The notes under the pieces were generated by a model. It saw nothing but the letters and a program-made list of their open reading frames with translations. It did no database searches and was not told the DNA's origin. A stretch of 11,730 nucleotides of DNA, taken from assembly GCA_024405255.1 (NCBI GenBank), contig JAKSOY010000139.1, positions 1-11,730 of the forward strand. The letters are read 5' to 3'. This DNA is from Kiritimatiellia bacterium (GTDB lineage Bacteria; Verrucomicrobiota; Kiritimatiellia; RFP12; UBA1067). The number at the start of each line of letters is the position of its first letter. Position 1 is the stretch's first letter. Of this stretch, positions 6,811 to 11,730 are shown one piece after another. Made by a program: the position numbers and the translations under genes.

Positions 6811-7227
6811 CTCTTCAAAGGGGTTCCGCGCGAACGCGCAACCAATCGCCCGAAAAGCCTCCGCCGCACCCGTATAGAACGTCGTCACGCCGTTGCGCTG
6901 CAGCGTCGCCAGCAATCGGCGGCGATGAATCGTCTGAACGTCCTCGCCGTTGGCAAAGGCACAATCCCAAATCGCATTCATCGCCACCCGGCTCGACTGT
7001 GCATCGACGACACGCCAATTCGGATTGCCGCGGAAATAGCGGACGACGGAGGCGGCGTCTTTCATCCGAGTTCGCGCAAGCGCACCGTAGAGCGCCACCA
7101 GCGTCTCCTCCGACAGGACAACATCCGTCGAAGGTTCATATTTCATCACCAGCTCGCGTGCCACGGCGAACTGGGGCGCATCGGCATTGACGGCCGCATA
7201 CAACACATCGGCGCCGAACGAAATCAT
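6793..7227 (-). CDS. PIN-domain (VapC-like) protein with degenerate active site
   Basis: The 144-residue length and fold pattern match VapC-type PIN ribonucleases, which are toxins neutralised by a cognate antitoxin. Start [18 protein letters not shown] matches the usual hydrophobic-DTNVL first strand; [12 protein letters not shown] (37-47) carries the second acidic site (Glu40/41). [18 protein letters not shown] (100-117) and [11 protein letters not shown] (119-129) match the HDARLA...GVT and TxNxxDF strands, and NPF ends the fold. At the first, third and fourth acidic positions I read Gly5, Arg102 and Ala124, so catalytic activity is doubtful. The alternative, that Asp7 is the first ligand, is possible. 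The gene overlaps the antitoxin gene by ATGA and has GGAGG 8 nt upstream of ATG. The last seven residues (EELKVKS) are encoded by the GTTAAAG repeat. Confidence 0.72.
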   Translation of the reverse strand: MISFGADVLYAAVNADAPQFAVARELVMKYEPSTDVVLSEETLVALYGALARTRMKDAASVVRYFRGNPNWRVVDAQSSRVAMNAIWDCAFANGEDVQTIHRRRLLATLQRNGVTTFYTGAAEAFRAIGCAFARNPFEELKVKS

Positions 7228-7499
7228 TTCGGCGACCTCCGCGTCCCCTCGGCGGCGACGCCGAAGTCCGTCGTCCGCGCCGGACCGAACGCATAGTCGG
7301 CGAACACCGGCGGCTTGTTCCCCAACGACAGCTTCGGCAACTGCGGCACCTCCCGTACAGCCTGCGGCGGCGTCAAGGCGGTCAGCATGTACTCCAGTCC
7401 ATTGCGGACCAGTTCCGCCAGCGAGATCTCGCGATCCGCCGCCAGCTCTTTCGCCCGACGATAGAGTTCATCCGGCAATTGTATTTGCGTGCGTGTCAT
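7224..7499 (-). CDS. Ribbon-helix-helix antitoxin (VapB-like)
   Basis: A 91-residue protein. Residues 2-39 form a ribbon-helix-helix DNA-binding domain: strand [15 protein letters not shown], helix KELAADREI, then [17 protein letters not shown] dimers bind operators in their own promoter. The remaining half, with [13 protein letters not shown], is the sort of extended tail that wraps a PIN toxin. Its stop overlaps the PIN start by 4 bp (ATGA), the classic antitoxin-first arrangement with translational coupling. It begins 5 bp after the DUF2442 gene. No good Shine-Dalgarno is seen close to ATG 7499 (AGGTGG lies about 14 nt away), so it may depend on coupling from upstream. Confidence 0.82.
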   Translation of the reverse strand: MTRTQIQLPDELYRRAKELAADREISLAELVRNGLEYMLTALTPPQAVREVPQLPKLSLGNKPPVFADYAFGPARTTDFGVAAEGTRRSPK

Positions 7500-7504
7500 G
7501 CTTG

Positions 7505-7990
7505 TCAGTCGCCACCTGATGACGGATCTTTCACATCGGGAGAATAACCGTCGGAAATTGTCGACTCAGCAGCTTCCCCGAAATCGGAGGGCAGGGGAAA
7601 CCGATTGGAAAGGCCAAGTTCATGTTCATCGCGCAGGACATGACGCGTGACGTCTTTCGACGACACCCAGATTTCATACGGATCAAAGTCAATGCTGTCT
7701 GCCGAAGAATGACAGGTCCCTAAATCAAAACCAGGTGCACCATCCCATACTGTGGCCGACTGGACAAATTGCGCGGGATCCCGTAGTCGAACGACACGCC
7801 CTTTCCCCTGAGAAAGGAAACTACTTGCATCCCAATCTCGAATGCGTCCATCGTTAAACCACACGCGAAGGATACGGGCCTCACCTTGGGTAATACCAAT
7901 ACACTGCAGCGCGCGGAGGTCGATTTGTTCGTCGACACCGCTCGCTCCCCGGAACTGTCGTACAGTATCTATGATTCCGGTCACATCCAT
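7505..7990 (-). CDS. DUF2442 family protein with long C-terminal tail
   Basis: Small protein of unknown function. Residues about 38-80 carry the family pattern: [19 protein letters not shown] (38-56), then [19 protein letters not shown], matching the usual v-F-dG...D...LrDp..F pattern. DPYEIW (103-108) stands where the domain normally ends. Family members are commonly about 80-100 residues; this one has 161, with about 35 extra at the N-terminus and a tail of about 50 acidic, Ser-rich residues ending SSGGD. ATG at 7990 follows GAGGTG by 6 nt and lies 3 bp after the DUF4160 stop. DUF4160 and DUF2442 genes are often adjacent and have been suspected of forming toxin-antitoxin-like pairs, but no biochemical role is known to me. 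Confidence 0.72.
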   Translation of the reverse strand: MDVTGIIDTVRQFRGASGVDEQIDLRALQCIGITQGEARILRVWFNDGRIRDWDASSFLSQGKGRVVRLRDPAQFVQSATVWDGAPGFDLGTCHSSADSIDFDPYEIWVSSKDVTRHVLRDEHELGLSNRFPLPSDFGEAAESTISDGYSPDVKDPSSGGD

Positions 7991-7993
7991 GAT

Positions 7994-8254
7994 TCACCTC
8001 AAGGGGGCTATCGGTTCAAGTTCGAGTCCCGCGCGTACAGCCTCCCATCGTTCCATCAACTCATCACGATGAAGTTCTTCCCAAGCCAAAACAAACTTGA
8101 GCTGCCGAGTGGGCAAACTGCCGCCGATCACAACACCTGTCCCGATTTCGACCTTCGCCTCGAAACCGCTATAACGAACATGGAAATGCGGCGGCAGGTG
8201 ATCGTCCGAATAGAACGACACCACCAATCCAAAGAATCTGGCAACTTCACCCAT
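7994..8254 (-). CDS. DUF4160 family protein
   Basis: An 86-residue protein with the whole family signature: GEVARFFGLVVSFYSDDHLPPHFHV at the start (core DHLPPHFHV at 18-26), a middle GGSLPTRQL, and WEELHRDELMERW (58-70) before the closing IAPL. The two conserved histidines and the acidic/His helix could bind metal or nucleic acid, but the function is unproven. I chose ATG 8254 over the in-frame TTG at 8257 because GAAGGG lies 7 nt upstream of the ATG and ATG is the commoner start. It is the first gene after a near-consensus promoter and is followed 3 bp later by its usual partner, DUF2442. Confidence 0.85.
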   Translation of the reverse strand: MGEVARFFGLVVSFYSDDHLPPHFHVRYSGFEAKVEIGTGVVIGGSLPTRQLKFVLAWEELHRDELMERWEAVRAGLELEPIAPLR

Positions 8255-8315
8255 CAACTTGCCCTTCGCCTACTGAATTTCCGTCTCTAGGGCACACGGC
8301 CCAACAGCGGGAACG

Positions 8316-8344
8316 ATTATGCCCTTTTTCACCTTCATTGTCAA
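8316..8344 (-). promoter_or_regulatory. Near-consensus sigma-70 promoter of the DUF4160-DUF2442-RHH-PIN cassette
   Basis: Minus strand: TTGACA (perfect -35, 8339-8344), 17-nt spacer, CATAAT (-10, 8316-8321, five of six). Predicted start near 8309 leaves a leader of about 55 nt before the DUF4160 ATG. This is the strongest -35/-10 pair I found in the window. No inverted repeat obvious enough to be the RHH operator overlaps it. Confidence 0.75.
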
Positions 8345-8370
8345 GTGAGAACGTAACGGATTACTGAATT

Positions 8371-8393
8371 GCACGGCTTGATTCTAGCCGCGC
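8371..8393 (-). other. Hairpin between the esterase gene and the cassette promoter (possible weak terminator)
   Basis: GCGCGGCT and AGCCGTGC can pair over 8 bp with one G-U and a 7-nt loop, about 58 bp after the esterase stop. No U-tract follows, so it is not a standard intrinsic terminator; it could mark a factor-dependent end or protect the 3' end. The rest of the 196-bp gap holds only the promoter. Confidence 0.3.
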
Positions 8394-8450
8394 ATTCAAT
8401 AACCCGACGCGTCCTCCTCTGTTCGCAGGAACGGCTTTTTACGCCGACGA

Positions 8451-9908
8451 TCAGTCGCCGATGTGGAAGGCGCCGAGCGGGAGCCCCGCATCGCTGTAGA
8501 CCGCGCCGAACCACGGGCGGGAATAGAGATAGCGCAGCTTCTTGGGCGCGGCAACGCCTGGTGCGGAAACGATGAGGTCGCGCCCGTTGATCACGCCCCC
8601 GCTGCGATTCGAACGGCGGTCCACGGAGAGGTTCACGATCTGGGCCTTCACCCACTTGCCGTCCGCACCGGCGATTTCAAAACCGTTGTCCGGCGTCCAG
8701 TTCGGATTGTAGAGGTACCAGCCGTTCGCGTCGTTGAAGGAGAGAACGAAGCGGTCGCCCTCGATCTTCCATGTCTTGAGCGTGGGCGAATCGGCCACGA
8801 TGTCGGCGAAGCCGTAGTCCTTCTTGAGCGCATGGAGCGCGAGGCGCTTACCCACCACGAGCTTGTTGTTCGGATGGATGTCCGCAAGGTTGCCCCAGTC
8901 GTTGATCACCGCCATGCCCGCGTTCTTCTCCTCGGCGGCGAACTTCGCCTGCGCTTCCTGGATCTTCGCGATGTCGCCGAAGCCCCACGGCGCGAGCTGC
9001 ACGAAGTAGAGCTTCAGATCGGGATTCGCGAATGCCTTCGCCCAACCGTTGTAGAGCGCGTGCATCAAGTCGCAGTAGTGACCGTATTCACCCGCGTTCG
9101 AGCACCCCTGGTACCAGATGAAGCCGCGGATCTGGAACGGCGCCCACGGTGCCACCTGTTCGTTCCAAAGCACCATCGGCTGCTGATGGCCGCGACGATC
9201 CTGCCGGTTCGGCTGGTGGGCGGCTTCCGTCTTGCAGGTCGGCACCGACTCGAACCCGCAGCGCGGCGTCCACGGTTCGATGCGCGTACCGCCCCAGTAG
9301 GATCCGATCACCGCCACCGGAATGTCGAGCGCGCTGTAGAGCTCGAGCGCGTAGTAGGCGCCCATCGCCGAGAAGCTCGAGCCCTGCATCAGGTTCTCGC
9401 GGGTGAACTCCTTCCACTCCACCTTCTGGTCGAACGCCGTCTTCGGCGTCGTGGACCAGCGGTAGTTCGACGTGCGGGCGAAACGCACGCAGCGCTTCTT
9501 CTGCATCATGGCCGTCGAGGCGCCGAAGGCGTCGCGGAAATGCGGATTGTTGCCCCAGAGCGGACACTCGGTGTTGGACTGGCCGCAGACGAACCACACC
9601 TCGCCCACCAGGATGTCCTTGAACGACACGGCATTCGTCGCGCCCTTGATTTCAAGCGTGCGTCCTTCCTTCGACGCCGCAAAGGCCGGCAGTTCCACCC
9701 GCCAGGCGCCATCGGCCGCGGCCTGGGTCTGCGCCGTCCTGCCGGCAAACGCCACCGTCACCGCTTCACCCGCCGCAGCCTTGCCCCACACGCGCACGGG
9801 CTTATCCCGCTGCAGCACCATGCCATCGCCAAAAATCGACGCCGGCGTCACCGCAGCTCCCGCCGCGAACACACACGCACCCGCCATCATCAACAACGCA
9901 TTCTTCAT
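8451..9908 (-). CDS. Secreted sialate O-acetylesterase-like SGNH hydrolase
   Basis: Predicted exported esterase that removes O-acetyl groups from sialic acid or other sugars on host or plant glycans. From ATG 9908 it has 485 residues: signal peptide 1 to about 18 (MKNALLMMAGACVFAAGA), an N-terminal beta-sandwich opening with ASIFGDGMVLQRDKPVRVWG, then the SGNH catalytic domain. GQSN (109-112) gives the nucleophile Ser111; SYWGGTRIEPWTP is the family's second landmark; FIWYQGCSNAGEYGHY (about 263-278) is the third; DIHPNNK (343-349) supplies the His345 region. Usually WYQGESN has Glu where this protein has Cys269. ATG 9914 is also in frame, but the Shine-Dalgarno AAAGGA (9915-9920) abuts it, while 9908 has the correct 6-nt spacing. 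Other acyl-sugar substrates such as acetyl-xylan are possible. Confidence 0.88.
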   Translation of the reverse strand: MKNALLMMAGACVFAAGAAVTPASIFGDGMVLQRDKPVRVWGKAAAGEAVTVAFAGRTAQTQAAADGAWRVELPAFAASKEGRTLEIKGATNAVSFKDILVGEVWFVCGQSNTECPLWGNNPHFRDAFGASTAMMQKKRCVRFARTSNYRWSTTPKTAFDQKVEWKEFTRENLMQGSSFSAMGAYYALELYSALDIPVAVIGSYWGGTRIEPWTPRCGFESVPTCKTEAAHQPNRQDRRGHQQPMVLWNEQVAPWAPFQIRGFIWYQGCSNAGEYGHYCDLMHALYNGWAKAFANPDLKLYFVQLAPWGFGDIAKIQEAQAKFAAEEKNAGMAVINDWGNLADIHPNNKLVVGKRLALHALKKDYGFADIVADSPTLKTWKIEGDRFVLSFNDANGWYLYNPNWTPDNGFEIAGADGKWVKAQIVNLSVDRRSNRSGGVINGRDLIVSAPGVAAPKKLRYLYSRPWFGAVYSDAGLPLGAFHIGD

Positions 9909-9974
9909 CTTCATTCCTTTCAGTTTAAGAAAAAGTCTGAATCATCCCCGGGGACACCCCCTCGGGCCGAACGT

Positions 9975-10004
9975 AGTCTAACACACCCCCCAACCTCCCG
10001 TCAA
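9975..10004 (-). promoter_or_regulatory. Promoter of the sialate O-acetylesterase gene
   Basis: Minus strand: TTGACG (-35, 9999-10004), 18-nt G-rich spacer, TAGACT (-10, 9975-9980). Its shape resembles the surface-protein promoter (TTGACC, 17 nt, TACACT). The leader of about 60 nt contains a GC-rich block (CCCCGGGG at 9946-9953) that can fold on itself. Confidence 0.5.
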
Positions 10005-10041
10005 GCCCTTCCTCAAACTGCCAAACCGTCAGACGAGAATA

Positions 10042-10050
10042 TGCTATAAT
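10042..10050 (+). promoter_or_regulatory. Extended -10 promoter of the Nudix gene, adjacent to its start codon
   Basis: TGCTATAAT is a perfect -10 with the extended TG element. Only 7 nt separate it from ATG 10058, so transcription should start at or within a base of the start codon. The position 17 nt upstream (CAAACC region) is not a recognisable -35. There is no Shine-Dalgarno sequence. Confidence 0.65.
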
Positions 10051-10057
10051 ATGCGGC

Positions 10058-10606
10058 ATGAAAGATTTGACAGAAAAGACTTTGAACTGCGAACGCAAGT
10101 ACACGGGCAAGATCATCAGCGTCGATCTTGTCGACATCGAGCTGCCTGACGGCCGCAAGGCCAAGCGCGAGGTGATCCGCCACGGCAACGCCGTCGCCAT
10201 TCTCGCACGACGTACCGATGGCAAGTTCGTCTTCGTTCGCCAATACCGCAAAGCCGCCGAAGAGGCGCTCATCGAAGTCATCGCCGGCGGACTCGAACCC
10301 GGCGAAGATCCCGTCGAGGGCGCGAAGCGCGAGACCGCCGAAGAGACCGGCTACGACGTCACCTCCATCCGCTATCTCACCACAACCATCTGCACACCCG
10401 GCTACTGCGAAGAGCGCATCCATCTCTACTTCGCCGAACTCTCCCCCACCGCCCACGCCCAGGATCAGGATCCCGACGAAAACGTCTTCCCGGTCGTCCT
10501 CACCGAAGCCGAAGTCGAAGACGGCATCCGCAACGGCACCATCTTCGACGCCAAAACCCTCGCCGCCTGGACCTGCTACAAAATCACCCATGTGACAACG
10601 TTATAA
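10058..10606 (+). CDS. Nudix hydrolase, ADP-ribose pyrophosphatase type
   Basis: Cleaves a nucleoside diphosphate linked to another moiety, most likely ADP-ribose or ADP-sugars, to AMP and a sugar phosphate. The 182 residues fit the NudF/ADPRase class. The Nudix box at 77-99 matches exactly: Gly77, Glu83, then RETAEETGY (91-99). The N-terminal pattern (YTGKIISVDLVDIELPDG, REVIRHGNAVAI) and VFVRQYR are typical of that class, as is TPGYCEE (113-119), whose Pro114 lies about 16 residues after the box. ATG 10058 is the only sensible start, since the conserved sequence begins almost at once. It is the only plus-strand gene, divergent from the esterase and convergent with the peptidase gene, whose 3' end it overlaps by 23 bp. 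Ends in TAA. Confidence 0.93.
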   Translation: MKDLTEKTLNCERKYTGKIISVDLVDIELPDGRKAKREVIRHGNAVAILARRTDGKFVFVRQYRKAAEEALIEVIAGGLEPGEDPVEGAKRETAEETGYDVTSIRYLTTTICTPGYCEERIHLYFAELSPTAHAQDQDPDENVFPVVLTEAEVEDGIRNGTIFDAKTLAAWTCYKITHVTTL

Positions 10607-11285
10607 ACTCGTTCAGCTCCTTGCGCAGAGCGATATGGCGAGGGATCCGAACAGCCAGCAAGGACTGGAAATCAGCACCATGATTTGCAACTTCAAGATG
10701 GGTGAGTTCATGTACCACAACATACTCGACGCAACGGGACGGAACCCGAGCCAATGCCGGATTGAAGATAATGGAGCGTTTCGTACGATTACAACTTCCC
10801 CAACGAGATTTCATACGCCGCAAACGCCATGAAGGTTCCTCAATCTTAAGTTTGGCGCACCATTTGCCCATCAACCGCCCAAGCTCCAACTTGAGCATCT
10901 CCTTCTGCCACGACTCCACAATTCTGCCACGATGATCGCGCGAGCTCCCCGTTCGAACAAAAAGCCGAAGTGTCGTTCCGCCCCAGACGATCCGTTCAAC
11001 CGCACCTTTATCTTCAGCCGTGACTGACAACCGATATCGTTTGCCAAGGCAGTAGATACTCTCCCCGCTGACATACTCTCGTCTGGTCTGCCGTGGTTGG
11101 GCACGAATCCGTTTCACCTCACACCGTACCCATGCCAGATGGCTGACGACAAAGCTCCGAATGTCCTTATCCGAAAGTCCCTCCGGCACGGAGATATGAA
11201 CCCGCCCATTCGGTGGATAGACCGACAGATGCGTGTTCTTGATCGGCTTACGCTCGACCTCGACATCAATGCCCAGCACCTTCAC
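10584..11285 (-). CDS. YgjP/DUF45-type zinc metallopeptidase linked to type I restriction genes
   Basis: Predicted cytoplasmic metallopeptidase of the YgjP/SprT-like (M48-related) group, substrate unknown. The GTG start at 11285 gives 233 residues: GTGA overlaps the hsdR stop TGA, and GGAGG lies about 8 nt upstream. Residues 1-60 are the family's N-terminal strand region (ISVPEGLSDKDIRSFV); MKSRWGSC (159-166) is the family signature; VVHELTHLEVANHGADF (190-206) carries HExxH (192-196) plus a third His (202). All metal ligands are present. A longer frame reaches 11438, but its extra residues merely run through hsdR. These genes are often found beside type I restriction-modification genes, as here, but their part in them is not established. 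The stop (TGA) lies inside the convergent Nudix gene. Confidence 0.87.
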   Translation of the reverse strand: MKVLGIDVEVERKPIKNTHLSVYPPNGRVHISVPEGLSDKDIRSFVVSHLAWVRCEVKRIRAQPRQTRREYVSGESIYCLGKRYRLSVTAEDKGAVERIVWGGTTLRLFVRTGSSRDHRGRIVESWQKEMLKLELGRLMGKWCAKLKIEEPSWRLRRMKSRWGSCNRTKRSIIFNPALARVPSRCVEYVVVHELTHLEVANHGADFQSLLAVRIPRHIALRKELNEFITLSHG

Positions 11286-11730
11286 TCGAATTCCTCCTGA
11301 TGCTCGACAATTCCATAGATGTCGGCAACCTTGAACCCGCTCCCCTCCAATGCTTCGGCAATCGCGATTTCCACCTTCCTGCGGCGCATGGTGTTCGTGC
11401 GGAAACCCGGCTTGGCATTGGCGACAACTGCCTCCCACACCTTGATGGCAAGCTCGGCGTTCTCTCCGAGGTTGTCATACAGGCTTTTCTTCGCCTCGGT
11501 GTCCAGCCGCGGGTCAAGAGTACCGCGCTCCGCCTTTACCTCCTCGGCCAACTTCACCATTTCGGCAAGTAATTTCTTGTACTCGATCTTGTTCTGGGCG
11601 TAATCCGCGAGCAAACGGTTGATCCGCTCGGAGAACTTGCGGTACTCAGCTGGATTCGTCTCGCGCTTGCGAACAATGTAGCTCCTGACTTCGCTCGCAA
11701 TCGTCTCCGCCGCCGCACGCTCGCCCCCAA
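11282..11730 (-). CDS. hsdR: Type I restriction enzyme subunit R, C-terminal end (partial)
   Basis: HsdR is the motor and nuclease subunit of type I restriction-modification complexes. The 148 visible residues are the C-terminal domain found in such subunits (DUF3387/EcoEI_R_C type): a helical stretch with YRKFSERINRLLADYAQNKIEYK and LLAEMVKLAEEVKAE, then the hallmark KKSLYDNLGENAELAIKVWEAV, FRTNTMRRRKVEIAIAEAL and the end GIVEHQEEFE. This part is the interface with the methylase/specificity core rather than the nuclease or helicase motifs, which lie outside the window. The start is beyond 11730. The stop TGA overlaps the GTG of the metallopeptidase gene, so the two are translationally coupled. 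hsdM and hsdS should be looked for upstream. Confidence 0.85.
   Translation of the reverse strand, partial: GGERAAAETIASEVRSYIVRKRETNPAEYRKFSERINRLLADYAQNKIEYKKLLAEMVKLAEEVKAERGTLDPRLDTEAKKSLYDNLGENAELAIKVWEAVVANAKPGFRTNTMRRRKVEIAIAEALEGSGFKVADIYGIVEHQEEFE

Noticed and set aside
9925..9945. Six-codon upstream frame MIQTFS before the esterase
   Set aside because: No ribosome binding site and no regulatory amino-acid pattern; short frames like this occur by chance.
9946..9977. GC-rich self-complementary block (CCCCGGGG) in the esterase leader as a riboswitch or terminator
   Set aside because: Only a short stem can form and no conserved aptamer or adjacent U-tract structure could be recognised.
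8463..10049. 528-codon plus-strand open frame opposite the esterase gene
   Set aside because: Antisense shadow of a gene with full SGNH motifs; no start signal and low-complexity basic composition.
11285..11438. 51-residue N-terminal extension of the metallopeptidase
   Set aside because: The family begins at KVLGIDVEVERK, the extension overlaps the conserved hsdR frame, and the GTG at 11285 has a Shine-Dalgarno and coupled GTGA overlap.

Overview
The window is about 11.7 kb of GC-rich bacterial DNA (roughly 60 % G+C by eye), almost entirely coding, with all genes but one on the minus strand. A very large secreted protein built from LamG-like lectin folds, an InlB-type repeat and an autotransporter-associated strand-type region lies near a sialate O-acetylesterase and a Tat-exported metallo-beta-lactamase-fold protein. 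Together with the high GC and the Shine-Dalgarno leaders, this suggests a glycan-degrading bacterium of the Verrucomicrobiota/Kiritimatiellota/Lentisphaerota group, perhaps from a gut or sediment metagenome. That placement is inference; no rRNA or marker gene is present beyond the N-terminal part of valS.

Read in the direction of minus-strand transcription (high to low coordinates), the layout is as follows. (1) 11730-10584: the 3' end of a type I restriction subunit gene (hsdR), overlapping by GTGA with a YgjP/DUF45-type zinc metallopeptidase gene. (2) 10606-10058: the only plus-strand gene, an ADP-ribose-pyrophosphatase-like Nudix hydrolase. Its 3' end overlaps the peptidase gene by 23 bp, and an extended -10 box sits so close to its ATG that the mRNA is probably leaderless. 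(3) 9908-8451: a secreted sialate O-acetylesterase with its own promoter, divergent from the Nudix gene. (4) 8344-6793: a near-consensus promoter followed by four tightly packed genes, DUF4160, DUF2442, a ribbon-helix-helix antitoxin and a PIN-domain protein, that is, a DUF4160/DUF2442 pair followed by a VapBC-like pair. (5) 6810-6714: a perfect 43-bp direct repeat rich in GTTAAAG units, which supplies the last codons of the PIN gene. (6) 6657-4987: a Tat-signal MBL-fold hydrolase and ribulose-phosphate 3-epimerase, 15 bp apart, closed by a strong intrinsic terminator at 4924-4955. (7) 4895-957: promoter, 12-bp palindrome and the giant surface protein, whose reading frame is split by one in-frame TAG inside the first LamG domain. 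(8) 838-1: the start of valyl-tRNA synthetase.

Most genes are recognisable families in ordinary arrangements. The points that deserve attention are the amber codon in an otherwise intact 1288-codon frame, the PIN protein that seems to have lost three of its four catalytic acidic residues, the GTTAAAG repeat fused to the end of that gene, the leaderless Nudix transcript, and the palindrome on the start site of the surface-protein promoter. I did not find a clearly new defence or biosynthetic system; the nearest candidate is the DUF4160-DUF2442-RHH-PIN cassette.
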